The translations under genes and the position numbers were made by a program. Positions 56,629 through 64,000 of a stretch of DNA of 64,000 nucleotides are shown here, piece by piece; positions within the stretch are counted from its first letter, which is position 1; the number at the start of each line of letters is the position of its first letter. Origin of the DNA: Sphingobacterium sp. xlx-96 (GTDB lineage: Bacteria > Bacteroidota > Bacteroidia > Sphingobacteriales > Sphingobacteriaceae); contig NZ_WFKM01000007.1 of the NCBI RefSeq assembly GCF_011007365.1, positions 238,480-302,479 on the forward strand, read 5' to 3'. The notes beneath the pieces are model-generated. The model was not told where the DNA came from. It did not search any database and was given only the letters and a program-made list of their open reading frames with translations.

Positions 56629-56758
56629 TAAGTCAATATCTGCAAAGAGACATATTTGTCAAAGAAAAGTCTGAACTGTCTATATGCACCGCTTGGATAA
56701 CAGCTTTTTTACATAGGACTACGCCATTCTGTAGTTTGCTTCTTTATATTTGCGGCAT

Positions 56759-57124
56759 ATGTTGCGAATACTACACTTTCTAGCACTTTTCGGCTATCTC
56801 AATGTACTCTGTTATGAGGTGAAGTATTGTAATGTTTTGGATTTTACTCCAGTCGCTTCTAGCGAGACATTGTTGGAAGTTGTATTGGAAGAAATCTTAG
56901 AGATGACACATCCCGAGCAACACGATAATCTTCCAAATATCTTTTTTGATGACTACCGTATTCTTATGCTGACATTGGGGGTACTACCTGTTATTTTATT
57001 TTTTTGCTGGTTGGATAGAAAGTTATTTCTCTTCTCCAAAGAGATTGATCATCCTACCTACGTTTCTAAAACGTTATGTTTGCCAGGATACTATACGTTT
57101 CTGTATAGATTCCGGCCATTCTAA
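56759..57124 (+). CDS. Small membrane protein upstream of the RND genes
   Basis: 121 residues from the ATG at 56759 (a TTG at 56750 would add three codons). Two hydrophobic segments (near 3-17 and 71-89) flank a Glu-rich loop with HPEQHDNLPNIFFDDYR. The C-terminus reads KTLCLPGYYTFLYRFRPF. I believe similar small proteins precede RND efflux genes in Bacteroidota, but I know no function. It ends 121 nt before the adaptor gene. Confidence 0.6.
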   Translation: MLRILHFLALFGYLNVLCYEVKYCNVLDFTPVASSETLLEVVLEEILEMTHPEQHDNLPNIFFDDYRILMLTLGVLPVILFFCWLDRKLFLFSKEIDHPTYVSKTLCLPGYYTFLYRFRPF

Positions 57125-57245
57125 TTTTTACAATCCCATTTTATTTATTTAAACGTAATACATGTCAGGTCTAGTTTTAGGCTGGGCATACGCTTGTTAC
57201 GTCTTTTATTTGATTTTTTACTAAATAATCTATTCATAATTAGCT

Positions 57246-58352
57246 ATGAAGAAAAGAAAGTTGATGTATCCAGTATTTGGATGCCTTTTATTTGCCGCGT
57301 CATGTACAGCTAGCAGTAATGAAAACAAATCGGAAGAACAAGCTAGAATTGTTCCCGTTACCGGGCTCCTGCAAATGGATACCACTATTTATAAAGAGTA
57401 TATCGCCGATATACAATCACAAAGAAACGTAGAGCTTAGGTCAAGACTAGCAGGTTTTTTAAATCGGATCTATGTGGATGAAGGGGCCTTTGTCCGTAAG
57501 GGGCAAGTATTGTTTGGACTTAACGATGAAGAATATAAAGCTGATTTTGCGCAAGCAGAAGCTGGCTTGAACACCTCGAAAGCTGAAGTAAAAAAAGTTG
57601 AATTAGAGCTGGAAAGAACAGCAAAATTGGTGCAGAAGGGTATCATCAGTAAAACAGAACAGGATTTACTCAAAGTACAACTTAGAGCGGCGATCTCCAA
57701 AGTCCAAGAAGCCGAAGCAATCCTGAATCAAGCACGAACCAAGTTAAGCCATACGCAGATTCGCGCACCTTTTGATGGGCGTATTGATCGGATTTTACTT
57801 AAAGAAGGATCTTTATTAAGTGAAGGGGCCTTGATAACTTCAATCTCTGATTTAGAAAAAGTAAATGTTTACTATAATATTTCCGAGTCAGAATATCTTG
57901 CTATTGCCTCAGATTCATCATTTAACAGAAATAAGTTTAAGCAAGAAGTACGCTTAATATTAGCCAATGGTGATCTATACCCTTATACTGGTATTGCTGA
58001 AATCGTAGAAAGTGAGTTTGAAGCCAGTACGGGGTCTATTTCCTTGCGAGCGAAGTTCGATAATCCAACAGGTCTATTAAAGCATGGGGCCTCAGGACGT
58101 ATAGGTGTGCCGACACAAACGGGCAAGCTCACCTTTGTGCATCAAAAATCGGTTTTCGAAATTCAAGACAAAGCCTATGTCTACGCAGTCAAAGATAATA
58201 AGGTTAAGATGATTCCATTTAGGAATGGGCAACGCGTTGGACACTATTATATTGTAGAAGATGGGCTACCAGCAGATGTGCAAGTTGTTTTCGAAGGAGT
58301 TCAGTCTTTGCGGGATGGTATGAGCATACAACCAAAACCAATTAACAACTAG
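57246..58352 (+). CDS. RND efflux periplasmic adaptor lipoprotein (HlyD/AcrA family)
   Basis: 368 residues with lipobox LFAASC (Cys20). Lipoyl/barrel-sandwich motifs flank a coiled-coil hairpin (LRSRLAGFLNRIYVDEGAFV near residue 63; helices 96-165; TQIRAPFDGRIDRILLKEG near 175). Beta-barrel and membrane-proximal domains follow. It links the inner-membrane pump to the outer-membrane channel. It ends 17 nt before the permease/channel fusion gene, which has a clear GGAGG Shine-Dalgarno-like stretch. Confidence 0.95.
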   Translation: MKKRKLMYPVFGCLLFAASCTASSNENKSEEQARIVPVTGLLQMDTTIYKEYIADIQSQRNVELRSRLAGFLNRIYVDEGAFVRKGQVLFGLNDEEYKADFAQAEAGLNTSKAEVKKVELELERTAKLVQKGIISKTEQDLLKVQLRAAISKVQEAEAILNQARTKLSHTQIRAPFDGRIDRILLKEGSLLSEGALITSISDLEKVNVYYNISESEYLAIASDSSFNRNKFKQEVRLILANGDLYPYTGIAEIVESEFEASTGSISLRAKFDNPTGLLKHGASGRIGVPTQTGKLTFVHQKSVFEIQDKAYVYAVKDNKVKMIPFRNGQRVGHYYIVEDGLPADVQVVFEGVQSLRDGMSIQPKPINN

Positions 58353-58369
58353 AAACGGAGGCGATTTAG

Positions 58370-61300
58370 ATGTTTGAAACGTATATCAGAAAACCAGTGC
58401 TATCACTGGTGATCTCAATTTTTATTACGCTGTTAGGACTTTTGGCATTATTTACATTGCCGATTACCCAGTTCCCGGATATTGTTCCGCCTTCTGTCGT
58501 GGTGACTGCCAATTATACAGGGGCTAATGCAGAGGTAAGTACAAATGCGGTAGCTATTCCGTTGGAGCGTGCCATCAATGGAGTAGCAGGGATGACCTAT
58601 ATGAATACGGTGTCTACCAATAATGGAACAACTTTGATTCAAGTCTTTTTTAAAGTTGGCGTGGATCCAGATATTGCGGCAGTCAATGTGCAAAATAGAG
58701 TAACTACTGTTTTGGATGAATTGCCTGAGGAGGTAATCAAGGCCGGTGTTACTACAGAAAAGGAGGTAAACAGTATGTTGATGTACCTGAACCTCTATAC
58801 GGATGATGCTACGGCTGATGAGCGATTTATTTACAATTTTACCGATATTAATGTACTCAAAGAGCTGAAGCGTATCGAAGGGGTAGGCTTTGCTCAGATT
58901 ATGGGAATGAAGGATTATGCCATGCGAATCTGGGTCAAACCAGATCGGCTATCGGCGTATGCAATTTCTACAGAGGAGCTCGTTACGGCATTAAGGAGAC
59001 AAAATATAGAAGCAGCCCCAGGTCAGACTGGAATTAGTTCGGATAAAGCGGTGAATATGCAGCAGTATGTACTCCGTTATCCAGGTAAGTTTACCGAGGT
59101 AAGTGAGTATGAAAACGTACCTATTCGAGCGAATGCTGATGGTTCAATTATTCGAATTAAGGATATTGCAGATGTCGAGTTTGGATCTTTGGACTATGAG
59201 ATGGTATCCAAGACTGATGGAAGACCTTCTGCTTCTATTATGTTGAAGCAGCTCCCAGGGTCGAATGCCCAAGATGTAATCCAAAGTGTGAAGGATAGGA
59301 TGGCCGAACTTAAGGAGTCGACCTTCCCTCCCGGCATGACCTATACGATGGGGTACGATGTGTCAAGATTCTTGAATGCATCTATATCGAGTGTGTTGAT
59401 CACCTTGTTGGAAGCGTTTATTTTGGTGTTCCTAGTTGTGTTTATCTTTCTTCAAGATTTTAGAGCTACCGTAATTCCTATTTTGGCCGTCCCCGTTAGT
59501 TTGATTGGCGCGTTGTTCTTTATGCAGATGATGGGATTCTCTATTAATCTATTGACCTTATTTGCATTGGTACTAGCTATTGGAATTGTGGTTGACAATG
59601 GGATTGTCGTCGTCGAAGCAGTATATGCGAAGATGGAAGATGAACATCTTCCGCCATTGGAAGCAACAATTGCAGCGATGAAAGAAGTAGGAAGTGCAGT
59701 AATTGCGATTACTTTGGTGATGTCTGCGGTATTTATTCCTGTCGCATTCCTGTCTGGACCAGTAGGGATTTTCTACCGACAGTTCTCACTCACTTTGGCG
59801 GCCTCTATCGTTATCTCAGGGATTAATGCGCTTACCCTTACACCAGCCTTGTGTGCTTTAATTCTGAAATCACCACACGATAAGAAAGAAAGTAATGGTT
59901 TGTTGTCCCGTTTTTTCAAAGGATTTAATGCCGTATACGATAAAATAGGGGGCGGATATAAAAATCTATTGTCACGTATTGCTGGACGTAGAGTAGTTAC
60001 TTTGGGTGCTCTCGCAGTGATGTTTGTTCTTACCTGGGGATCGGCCGCTATTCTACCTACAGGCTTTATTCCAACCGAAGATCAGGGAATGATTTATGTA
60101 GCAGTGACTACTCCTCCGGGTGCAACAGTAGACCGTACCGAAAAAGTTCTTGATGAAGTGGACCGTATAGCGAGAGAACTAGATATTGTAGAGACTGTAT
60201 CGACCTTAGCTGGATACAGCATCGTGACCGAGGTTTCGGGCTCATCCTATGGGATGGGGATGATTAATCTGAAAGCATGGGATCAACGTGATGAAACCGT
60301 GGATGATGTCATGAAGGTTCTTCGAGAGAAAACCAGTCATATAGCAGATGCTACTATTGAGTTTTTTCCACCTCCCACTGTACCCGGTTTTGGTAACTCT
60401 TCGGGCTTCGAGTTACGGTTATTAGATAAAAGTGGCAATGAAGATTTATCAAAAACCAGTCTTGTCCTGAATGATTTTATTAAAGAATTGAATAACGATG
60501 ATGTAATCGAAAGTACCAGTACAACATTTGATGTTAACTTTCCACAGTATATGCTTGAAATCGATTATGACCTAGCTGCCAAGAAGGGGATATCCGTTGA
60601 GAATTCCATGAATACCCTTCAGACTCTTTTGGGGAGTCAGTATGCGACAAACTTTATCCGTTACGGACAGATGTATAAAGTAATGGTTCAGTCGGATGCT
60701 TTTTCACGTCAAAAGCCAGAAGATGTATTAGCATTGTATGTTAAAACGGCCGATGGAGATATGGTACCTTATTCCTCTTTTATGACCATGAAGCGGGTTT
60801 ATGGACCGGAACAAATTACACGCTATAATATGTTCAGTTCTGCTATGATTACAGGTCAAGCGGCGGCAGGGTTTAGCTCAGGGCAAGCTATTGAAGCCGT
60901 AGAACGTATTGCTGAAAGTCTACCGCAAGGATATGAAATCGAATGGTCAGGTATGACACGAGAGCAAAAGATATCCGGCAATCAAGCAGGCTACATCTTT
61001 TTATTGTGTTTAGTATTCGTTTATTTGCTTTTAGCAGCGCAGTATGAGAGCTTTTTGCTGCCCCTACCTGTCATTCTTTGTCTGCCAGCTGGAATCTTTG
61101 GAGCTTTTATATTCTTGAAGGTTTTTGGACTCGAGAACAATATCTATGCACAGGTAGCTCTGGTCATGCTTATCGGACTATTAGGTAAAAATGCGATTCT
61201 AATCGTAGAATATGCTAATTTAAAGTACAAGCAGGGTATGGACATCTTTACTGCGTCTGTAGAGGGGGCGGTAGCACGGTTAAGACCTATTTTAATGACT

Positions 61301-62920
61301 TCGTTTGCATTTGCTGCAGGGCTCATTCCGTTAATGCTGGCTAGCGGTGCCGGTGCTGTAGGGAATAAAACCATCGGAACGGCCTCGGTAGGAGGGATGG
61401 TGATTGGTACTATTTTAGGTGTTATCGTAATTCCTGGATTAGTTGTATTATTTTCAAAGAAAAGCAAATCTCAAAAGATAGGGCAGGTTGTTGCTACCTT
61501 AGCAGCTTTCTTTCTAATATCGTCTTGTACAGTCCCTAAGAAGGTTGTCAAATCAGATATAAGTACTGAATTGAAATCGGATGCGAGTAGTGTATTGTTG
61601 GATACAGTTTCTCTTGGAAACATCCCTTGGCAGAATGTGTTTTCGGATTCATATTTAAAAAGTCTTATTGATACGGTCTTAATAAATAATAAGGATCTTA
61701 AACAAGCTATTCATAGGATAGAGGTAGCACAAGCTAATTTTAGGCAACGTAAGGCCGCATCGTTGCCTACATTGGACGCGGCGGTAGAAGCGGGTTTAAA
61801 AAAGTACGGTCATTATACAGAATCGGGTATAGGTAACTACGATTCTAATTTCTCGGAAAACCTAAAGACTAACGAGAAGCTTCCCGAACCATTTATCCCC
61901 GATTATTTTGTAGGAGTACGCTCGTCTTGGGAGATTGATATATGGGGGAAATTAAGGAATGGAAGAGAAGCTGCATTTTTAGGTCTTTTAGCTGAAAGTG
62001 AGACAAAACGATTGTTGGAAACAGAATTGATCAGTAGTGTTGCATCAGCGTATTTTGAGTTGGTAGGACTTGATCAAAAGGTCAAGGTTTATGAGCAAAA
62101 TATACTTTTGCATGAGCGCGCATTGAGTATCATTGAAGCACAAAAGGAGGCAGGGCGTGCTGATGAATTAGGTGTACAACAGTTTAAGTCAATTCTGGCG
62201 GAATCCAAAGGACGTAGAGCTTTGGCATTACAGGAAATCGTAGGATATGAACATCAGATAAACCAACTTTTAGGACGTGTTTATCAACCTATAAACCGAA
62301 GTAGCGAACATGTGTCAAATCATAAAATATTTGATGAATTGCTGGTCGGTAACTTAGATTTGTTGTTTAACAATCGTGTAGATATCAGGAGAGCTGCATT
62401 AGAATTACAACGTAATTTTAGTGAATTAGAGGTGGCTCGTCTATCTTTTCTTCCTTCGGTAGCTATCAGCCCTTATTTCGGACTACAAAGCTTTAGTATA
62501 GATCAACTTTTCAATTTGGATAAATCTGTTGCTTATGGTGTTTTGGGGAGTGTGACAGTGCCAATTTTCAGACAACGGGAGTTGAAATCTCAATATGAGA
62601 TAATGAAGGCAAATTATGGGGTAGCATTTTTAGAGTATGAAAAAATGGTATTGAATGCGGTCAACGAGATTTCATTGGCATTACATACGCAGCGTGCTAT
62701 CGTTGAGCGCGAAGTGTTAGTGCACGATCAAGTTGAGGCCTTGGAATCAGCAATTGTTGCGGCAGAAGAACTATTTATTGCCGGACGGGTAAATTATCTA
62801 GATATTGTAACGGCGCAAAAAGATGTTATCGTTGCACAAGAGGCAAAGGTTGATGTTTTGAAAGAAAAAATGTTAAATCAAATTGTATTGTATAAGGCTT
62901 TAGGTGGCGGTTGGAAATAA
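58370..62920 (+). CDS. RND efflux permease fused to outer-membrane channel (OMF lipoprotein)
   Basis: 1516 residues in one open frame. Residues 1 to about 1035 are a full-length HAE1-type RND permease: proton-relay Asp409 in VVDNGIVVVEA (its neighbour is Asn410 where AcrB has a second Asp) and Lys940 in LLGKNAILIVEYA. A basic linker SKKSKSQK precedes a hydrophobic stretch and an internal lipobox LISSC (Cys1053). The last 464 residues are a complete OMF/NodT-type channel (DLKQAIHRIEVAQANFRQRKA, SSWEIDIWGKLRNGREAA). No stop, and no in-frame ATG, GTG or TTG, occurs near the junction at 61442-61528. The two parts are normally separate genes. Confidence 0.93.
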   Translation: MFETYIRKPVLSLVISIFITLLGLLALFTLPITQFPDIVPPSVVVTANYTGANAEVSTNAVAIPLERAINGVAGMTYMNTVSTNNGTTLIQVFFKVGVDPDIAAVNVQNRVTTVLDELPEEVIKAGVTTEKEVNSMLMYLNLYTDDATADERFIYNFTDINVLKELKRIEGVGFAQIMGMKDYAMRIWVKPDRLSAYAISTEELVTALRRQNIEAAPGQTGISSDKAVNMQQYVLRYPGKFTEVSEYENVPIRANADGSIIRIKDIADVEFGSLDYEMVSKTDGRPSASIMLKQLPGSNAQDVIQSVKDRMAELKESTFPPGMTYTMGYDVSRFLNASISSVLITLLEAFILVFLVVFIFLQDFRATVIPILAVPVSLIGALFFMQMMGFSINLLTLFALVLAIGIVVDNGIVVVEAVYAKMEDEHLPPLEATIAAMKEVGSAVIAITLVMSAVFIPVAFLSGPVGIFYRQFSLTLAASIVISGINALTLTPALCALILKSPHDKKESNGLLSRFFKGFNAVYDKIGGGYKNLLSRIAGRRVVTLGALAVMFVLTWGSAAILPTGFIPTEDQGMIYVAVTTPPGATVDRTEKVLDEVDRIARELDIVETVSTLAGYSIVTEVSGSSYGMGMINLKAWDQRDETVDDVMKVLREKTSHIADATIEFFPPPTVPGFGNSSGFELRLLDKSGNEDLSKTSLVLNDFIKELNNDDVIESTSTTFDVNFPQYMLEIDYDLAAKKGISVENSMNTLQTLLGSQYATNFIRYGQMYKVMVQSDAFSRQKPEDVLALYVKTADGDMVPYSSFMTMKRVYGPEQITRYNMFSSAMITGQAAAGFSSGQAIEAVERIAESLPQGYEIEWSGMTREQKISGNQAGYIFLLCLVFVYLLLAAQYESFLLPLPVILCLPAGIFGAFIFLKVFGLENNIYAQVALVMLIGLLGKNAILIVEYANLKYKQGMDIFTASVEGAVARLRPILMTSFAFAAGLIPLMLASGAGAVGNKTIGTASVGGMVIGTILGVIVIPGLVVLFSKKSKSQKIGQVVATLAAFFLISSCTVPKKVVKSDISTELKSDASSVLLDTVSLGNIPWQNVFSDSYLKSLIDTVLINNKDLKQAIHRIEVAQANFRQRKAASLPTLDAAVEAGLKKYGHYTESGIGNYDSNFSENLKTNEKLPEPFIPDYFVGVRSSWEIDIWGKLRNGREAAFLGLLAESETKRLLETELISSVASAYFELVGLDQKVKVYEQNILLHERALSIIEAQKEAGRADELGVQQFKSILAESKGRRALALQEIVGYEHQINQLLGRVYQPINRSSEHVSNHKIFDELLVGNLDLLFNNRVDIRRAALELQRNFSELEVARLSFLPSVAISPYFGLQSFSIDQLFNLDKSVAYGVLGSVTVPIFRQRELKSQYEIMKANYGVAFLEYEKMVLNAVNEISLALHTQRAIVEREVLVHDQVEALESAIVAAEELFIAGRVNYLDIVTAQKDVIVAQEAKVDVLKEKMLNQIVLYKALGGGWK

Positions 62921-62941
62921 TAGAGTAAGTTTTTGAAAATG

Positions 62942-62971
62942 AAAAGACTCCCCATTTTGGTGGAGTCTTTT
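62942..62971 (+). terminator. Intrinsic terminator of the RND operon
   Basis: AAAAGACTCC (62942-62951) pairs with GGAGTCTTTT (62962-62971), loop 10 nt, with a T-run continuing to 62973. It lies 22 nt past the stop of the fusion gene. Confidence 0.88.
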
Positions 62972-62990
62972 TTATGAACAACAGGATTCA

Positions 62991-63155
62991 TTGTTGCTCG
63001 GTATAGGTGACTTAGCTCAAGATCAGGAGTGTCAGGTTGTTTTTGGGGATGCTACTTATTTAGAGGTAATACAGGATGTGGTTGCGCGTAAAGGAGCGAA
63101 TTGGATTTGTTTGGATGAAACGGAGATAGTTAATACATGTGTTTCTTTTATATAA
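62991..63155 (+). pseudogene. Possible short gene remnant
   Basis: A 54-codon open stretch ending in TAA at 63153-63155 has no ATG, only TTG, and has sensible composition (LGIGDLAQDQECQVVFGDAT, then ARKGANWICLDE). It looks more protein-like than random A/T-rich DNA and could be a fragment of a lost gene between the RND operon and the rRNA operon. I could not name a family. Confidence 0.3.
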
Positions 63156-63540
63156 GTTCTTTGGTGGTATTTATATCCGAGTTTAATAGCTAATAGAACC
63201 GATGCATATTCTAGTTTTATAGAGATTTTCTAGTGATATAATAGAGGGTTTGTAGAGGGTTCATAGAGGTAAAACACTATTTTCTCTCTAGGATCCCTCG
63301 GTTAAAATCGGAGTGTTATATATAAAGCCTGGAATTACCCTGCCTTCTGTGTTATCATAGGGACGAAGGGCTAGGAGAGGATGCCTGTTTTTCGTGCTTC
63401 CGTATATAGATATATAAGATACTACGGGTGCTGGTTCTTATTCCGGCCTTTGCGTGGGAAAGGAGCCGTGTTTCGATGATTTTATCCTTCAAATTTACAG
63501 CAAGTTAAGTCCGGTATAAATAAATAAGTCATGAAATATT
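63156..63540. other. Gap upstream of the rRNA promoters
   Basis: 385 bp without a convincing gene, tRNA or terminator. It contains several short tracts such as ATAGAGGG/GTAGAGGG (63239-63275) and GGGAAAGGAGCC (63459-63470). Nothing further is recognised. Confidence 0.4.
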
Positions 63541-63547
63541 AGGAATT

Positions 63548-63571
63548 GATAGGATTATTATCCTATCTTTG
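63548..63571 (+). promoter_or_regulatory. Upstream rRNA promoter candidate with overlapping palindrome
   Basis: TATCTTTG (63564-63571) is a perfect -7 element. It overlaps the right arm of the inverted repeat GATAGGAT/ATCCTATC (63548-63555 with 63560-63567), which could be an operator. No TTG is found at 19 nt, so the -33 half is weak. Confidence 0.45.
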
Positions 63572-63692
63572 CACCACTCCGCAAGGGAGGAACGGTCGGA
63601 TCTTAGGACGAGACCATGAAAAAAGAAGGGTTTAAAGTTATTTAAACGCGGGAATACAAGAAAAGACGCTGAAATAAATTTTCACATTTATT

Positions 63693-63722
63693 TTGGAGGT
63701 TTGAAAAAGATTCCTACCTTTG
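63693..63722 (+). promoter_or_regulatory. Main rRNA operon promoter
   Basis: TTG (63693-63695), exactly 19 nt, then TACCTTTG (63715-63722) is an ideal Bacteroidota primary-sigma promoter. It lies 239 nt before the 16S start; the leader from here to 63960 should hold antitermination and RNase III processing sequences. Confidence 0.75.
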
Positions 63723-63960
63723 CAGTCCCAACGGAAACGAAGGGCAACAGAAAAAGTAAAAAAGTCGAGCCTTCGGGTGTAGAGATAAAGCAGAAGCGCG
63801 AAGCGGATGCGATAAAGTTCTTTAAAAAATGATCATGTAACGTAACGAGTAGTGTTGAGAAACGACGAAAGTTAAAAATCAGCCATTTGGTCCTAGAATC
63901 AGAAATTATAATAAAGACAATTCTATTTTCATAAATAGTCTTGGTCTTACACTTCATTTT

Positions 63961-64000
<40 letters not shown>

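Noticed and set aside
63239..63275. Repeated ATAGAGG/GTAGAGG units as a CRISPR-like or tandem array
   Set aside because: Only two or three loose copies of 7-8 bases, with irregular spacing; not an array.

Overview
The window looks like chromosomal DNA from a Bacteroidota species, most likely Sphingobacterium or a close relative. The evidence is a serine palmitoyltransferase that closely matches what I recall of the characterised Sphingobacterium enzyme, promoter elements of the Bacteroidota type (TTG, about 19 nt, TAnnTTTG), many lipoproteins, few Shine-Dalgarno sequences, and a 16S rRNA start at the right edge. No phage, integrase, insertion sequence, tRNA or CRISPR array was seen.

Layout. 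1-9.5 kb: the end of a TelA-like gene, fumC with a small lipoprotein, an S41 protease, and a mutL - rhomboid - degenerate rhomboid - EEP hydrolase operon read leftward. 9.6-22.9 kb: an Lrp regulator, a kinase-fold-like protein of unknown role, ruvC, flippase-like and glycosyltransferase membrane genes, PlsC, a DUF2089/membrane/hydrolase operon, an SDR/flippase pair, metZ and katA. 23-30.6 kb: two fucosidases (GH29 and GH95), a large lipoprotein and a TPM-domain protein. 30.6-40.3 kb, mostly leftward: a MORN/YwqK-repeat protein, a mini cytochrome, asparaginase, TatD, an FKBP lipoprotein, NrnA and a large membrane-anchored protein. 40.4-51.8 kb: DUF423, priA, DUF4886, a class D beta-lactamase, pcm, a membrane MutS-like ATPase, a thioesterase, an aldehyde dehydrogenase/DUF779 operon with a divergent AraC regulator, and smpB.

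52.1-56.6 kb holds a compact sphingolipid operon: spt, a GNAT-type candidate ceramide synthase, an NAD-epimerase-like candidate ceramide reductase, a CDP-alcohol phosphotransferase with an altered motif, and a GtrA-type membrane protein. Read together it suggests a route from serine and acyl-CoA to a phosphosphingolipid. 56.7-62.9 kb holds an RND efflux system in which the inner-membrane permease and the outer-membrane channel are one 1516-residue reading frame with an internal lipobox. The last kilobase is an rRNA operon leader with tandem promoters.

The most interesting items are the permease/channel fusion, the sphingolipid operon, the kinase-like protein at 10.4 kb, a two-copy intergenic inverted repeat (23.1 and 46.0 kb), and the AraC/aldehyde dehydrogenase control region with 21-bp-spaced direct repeats and a 15-T tract next to a promoter element.
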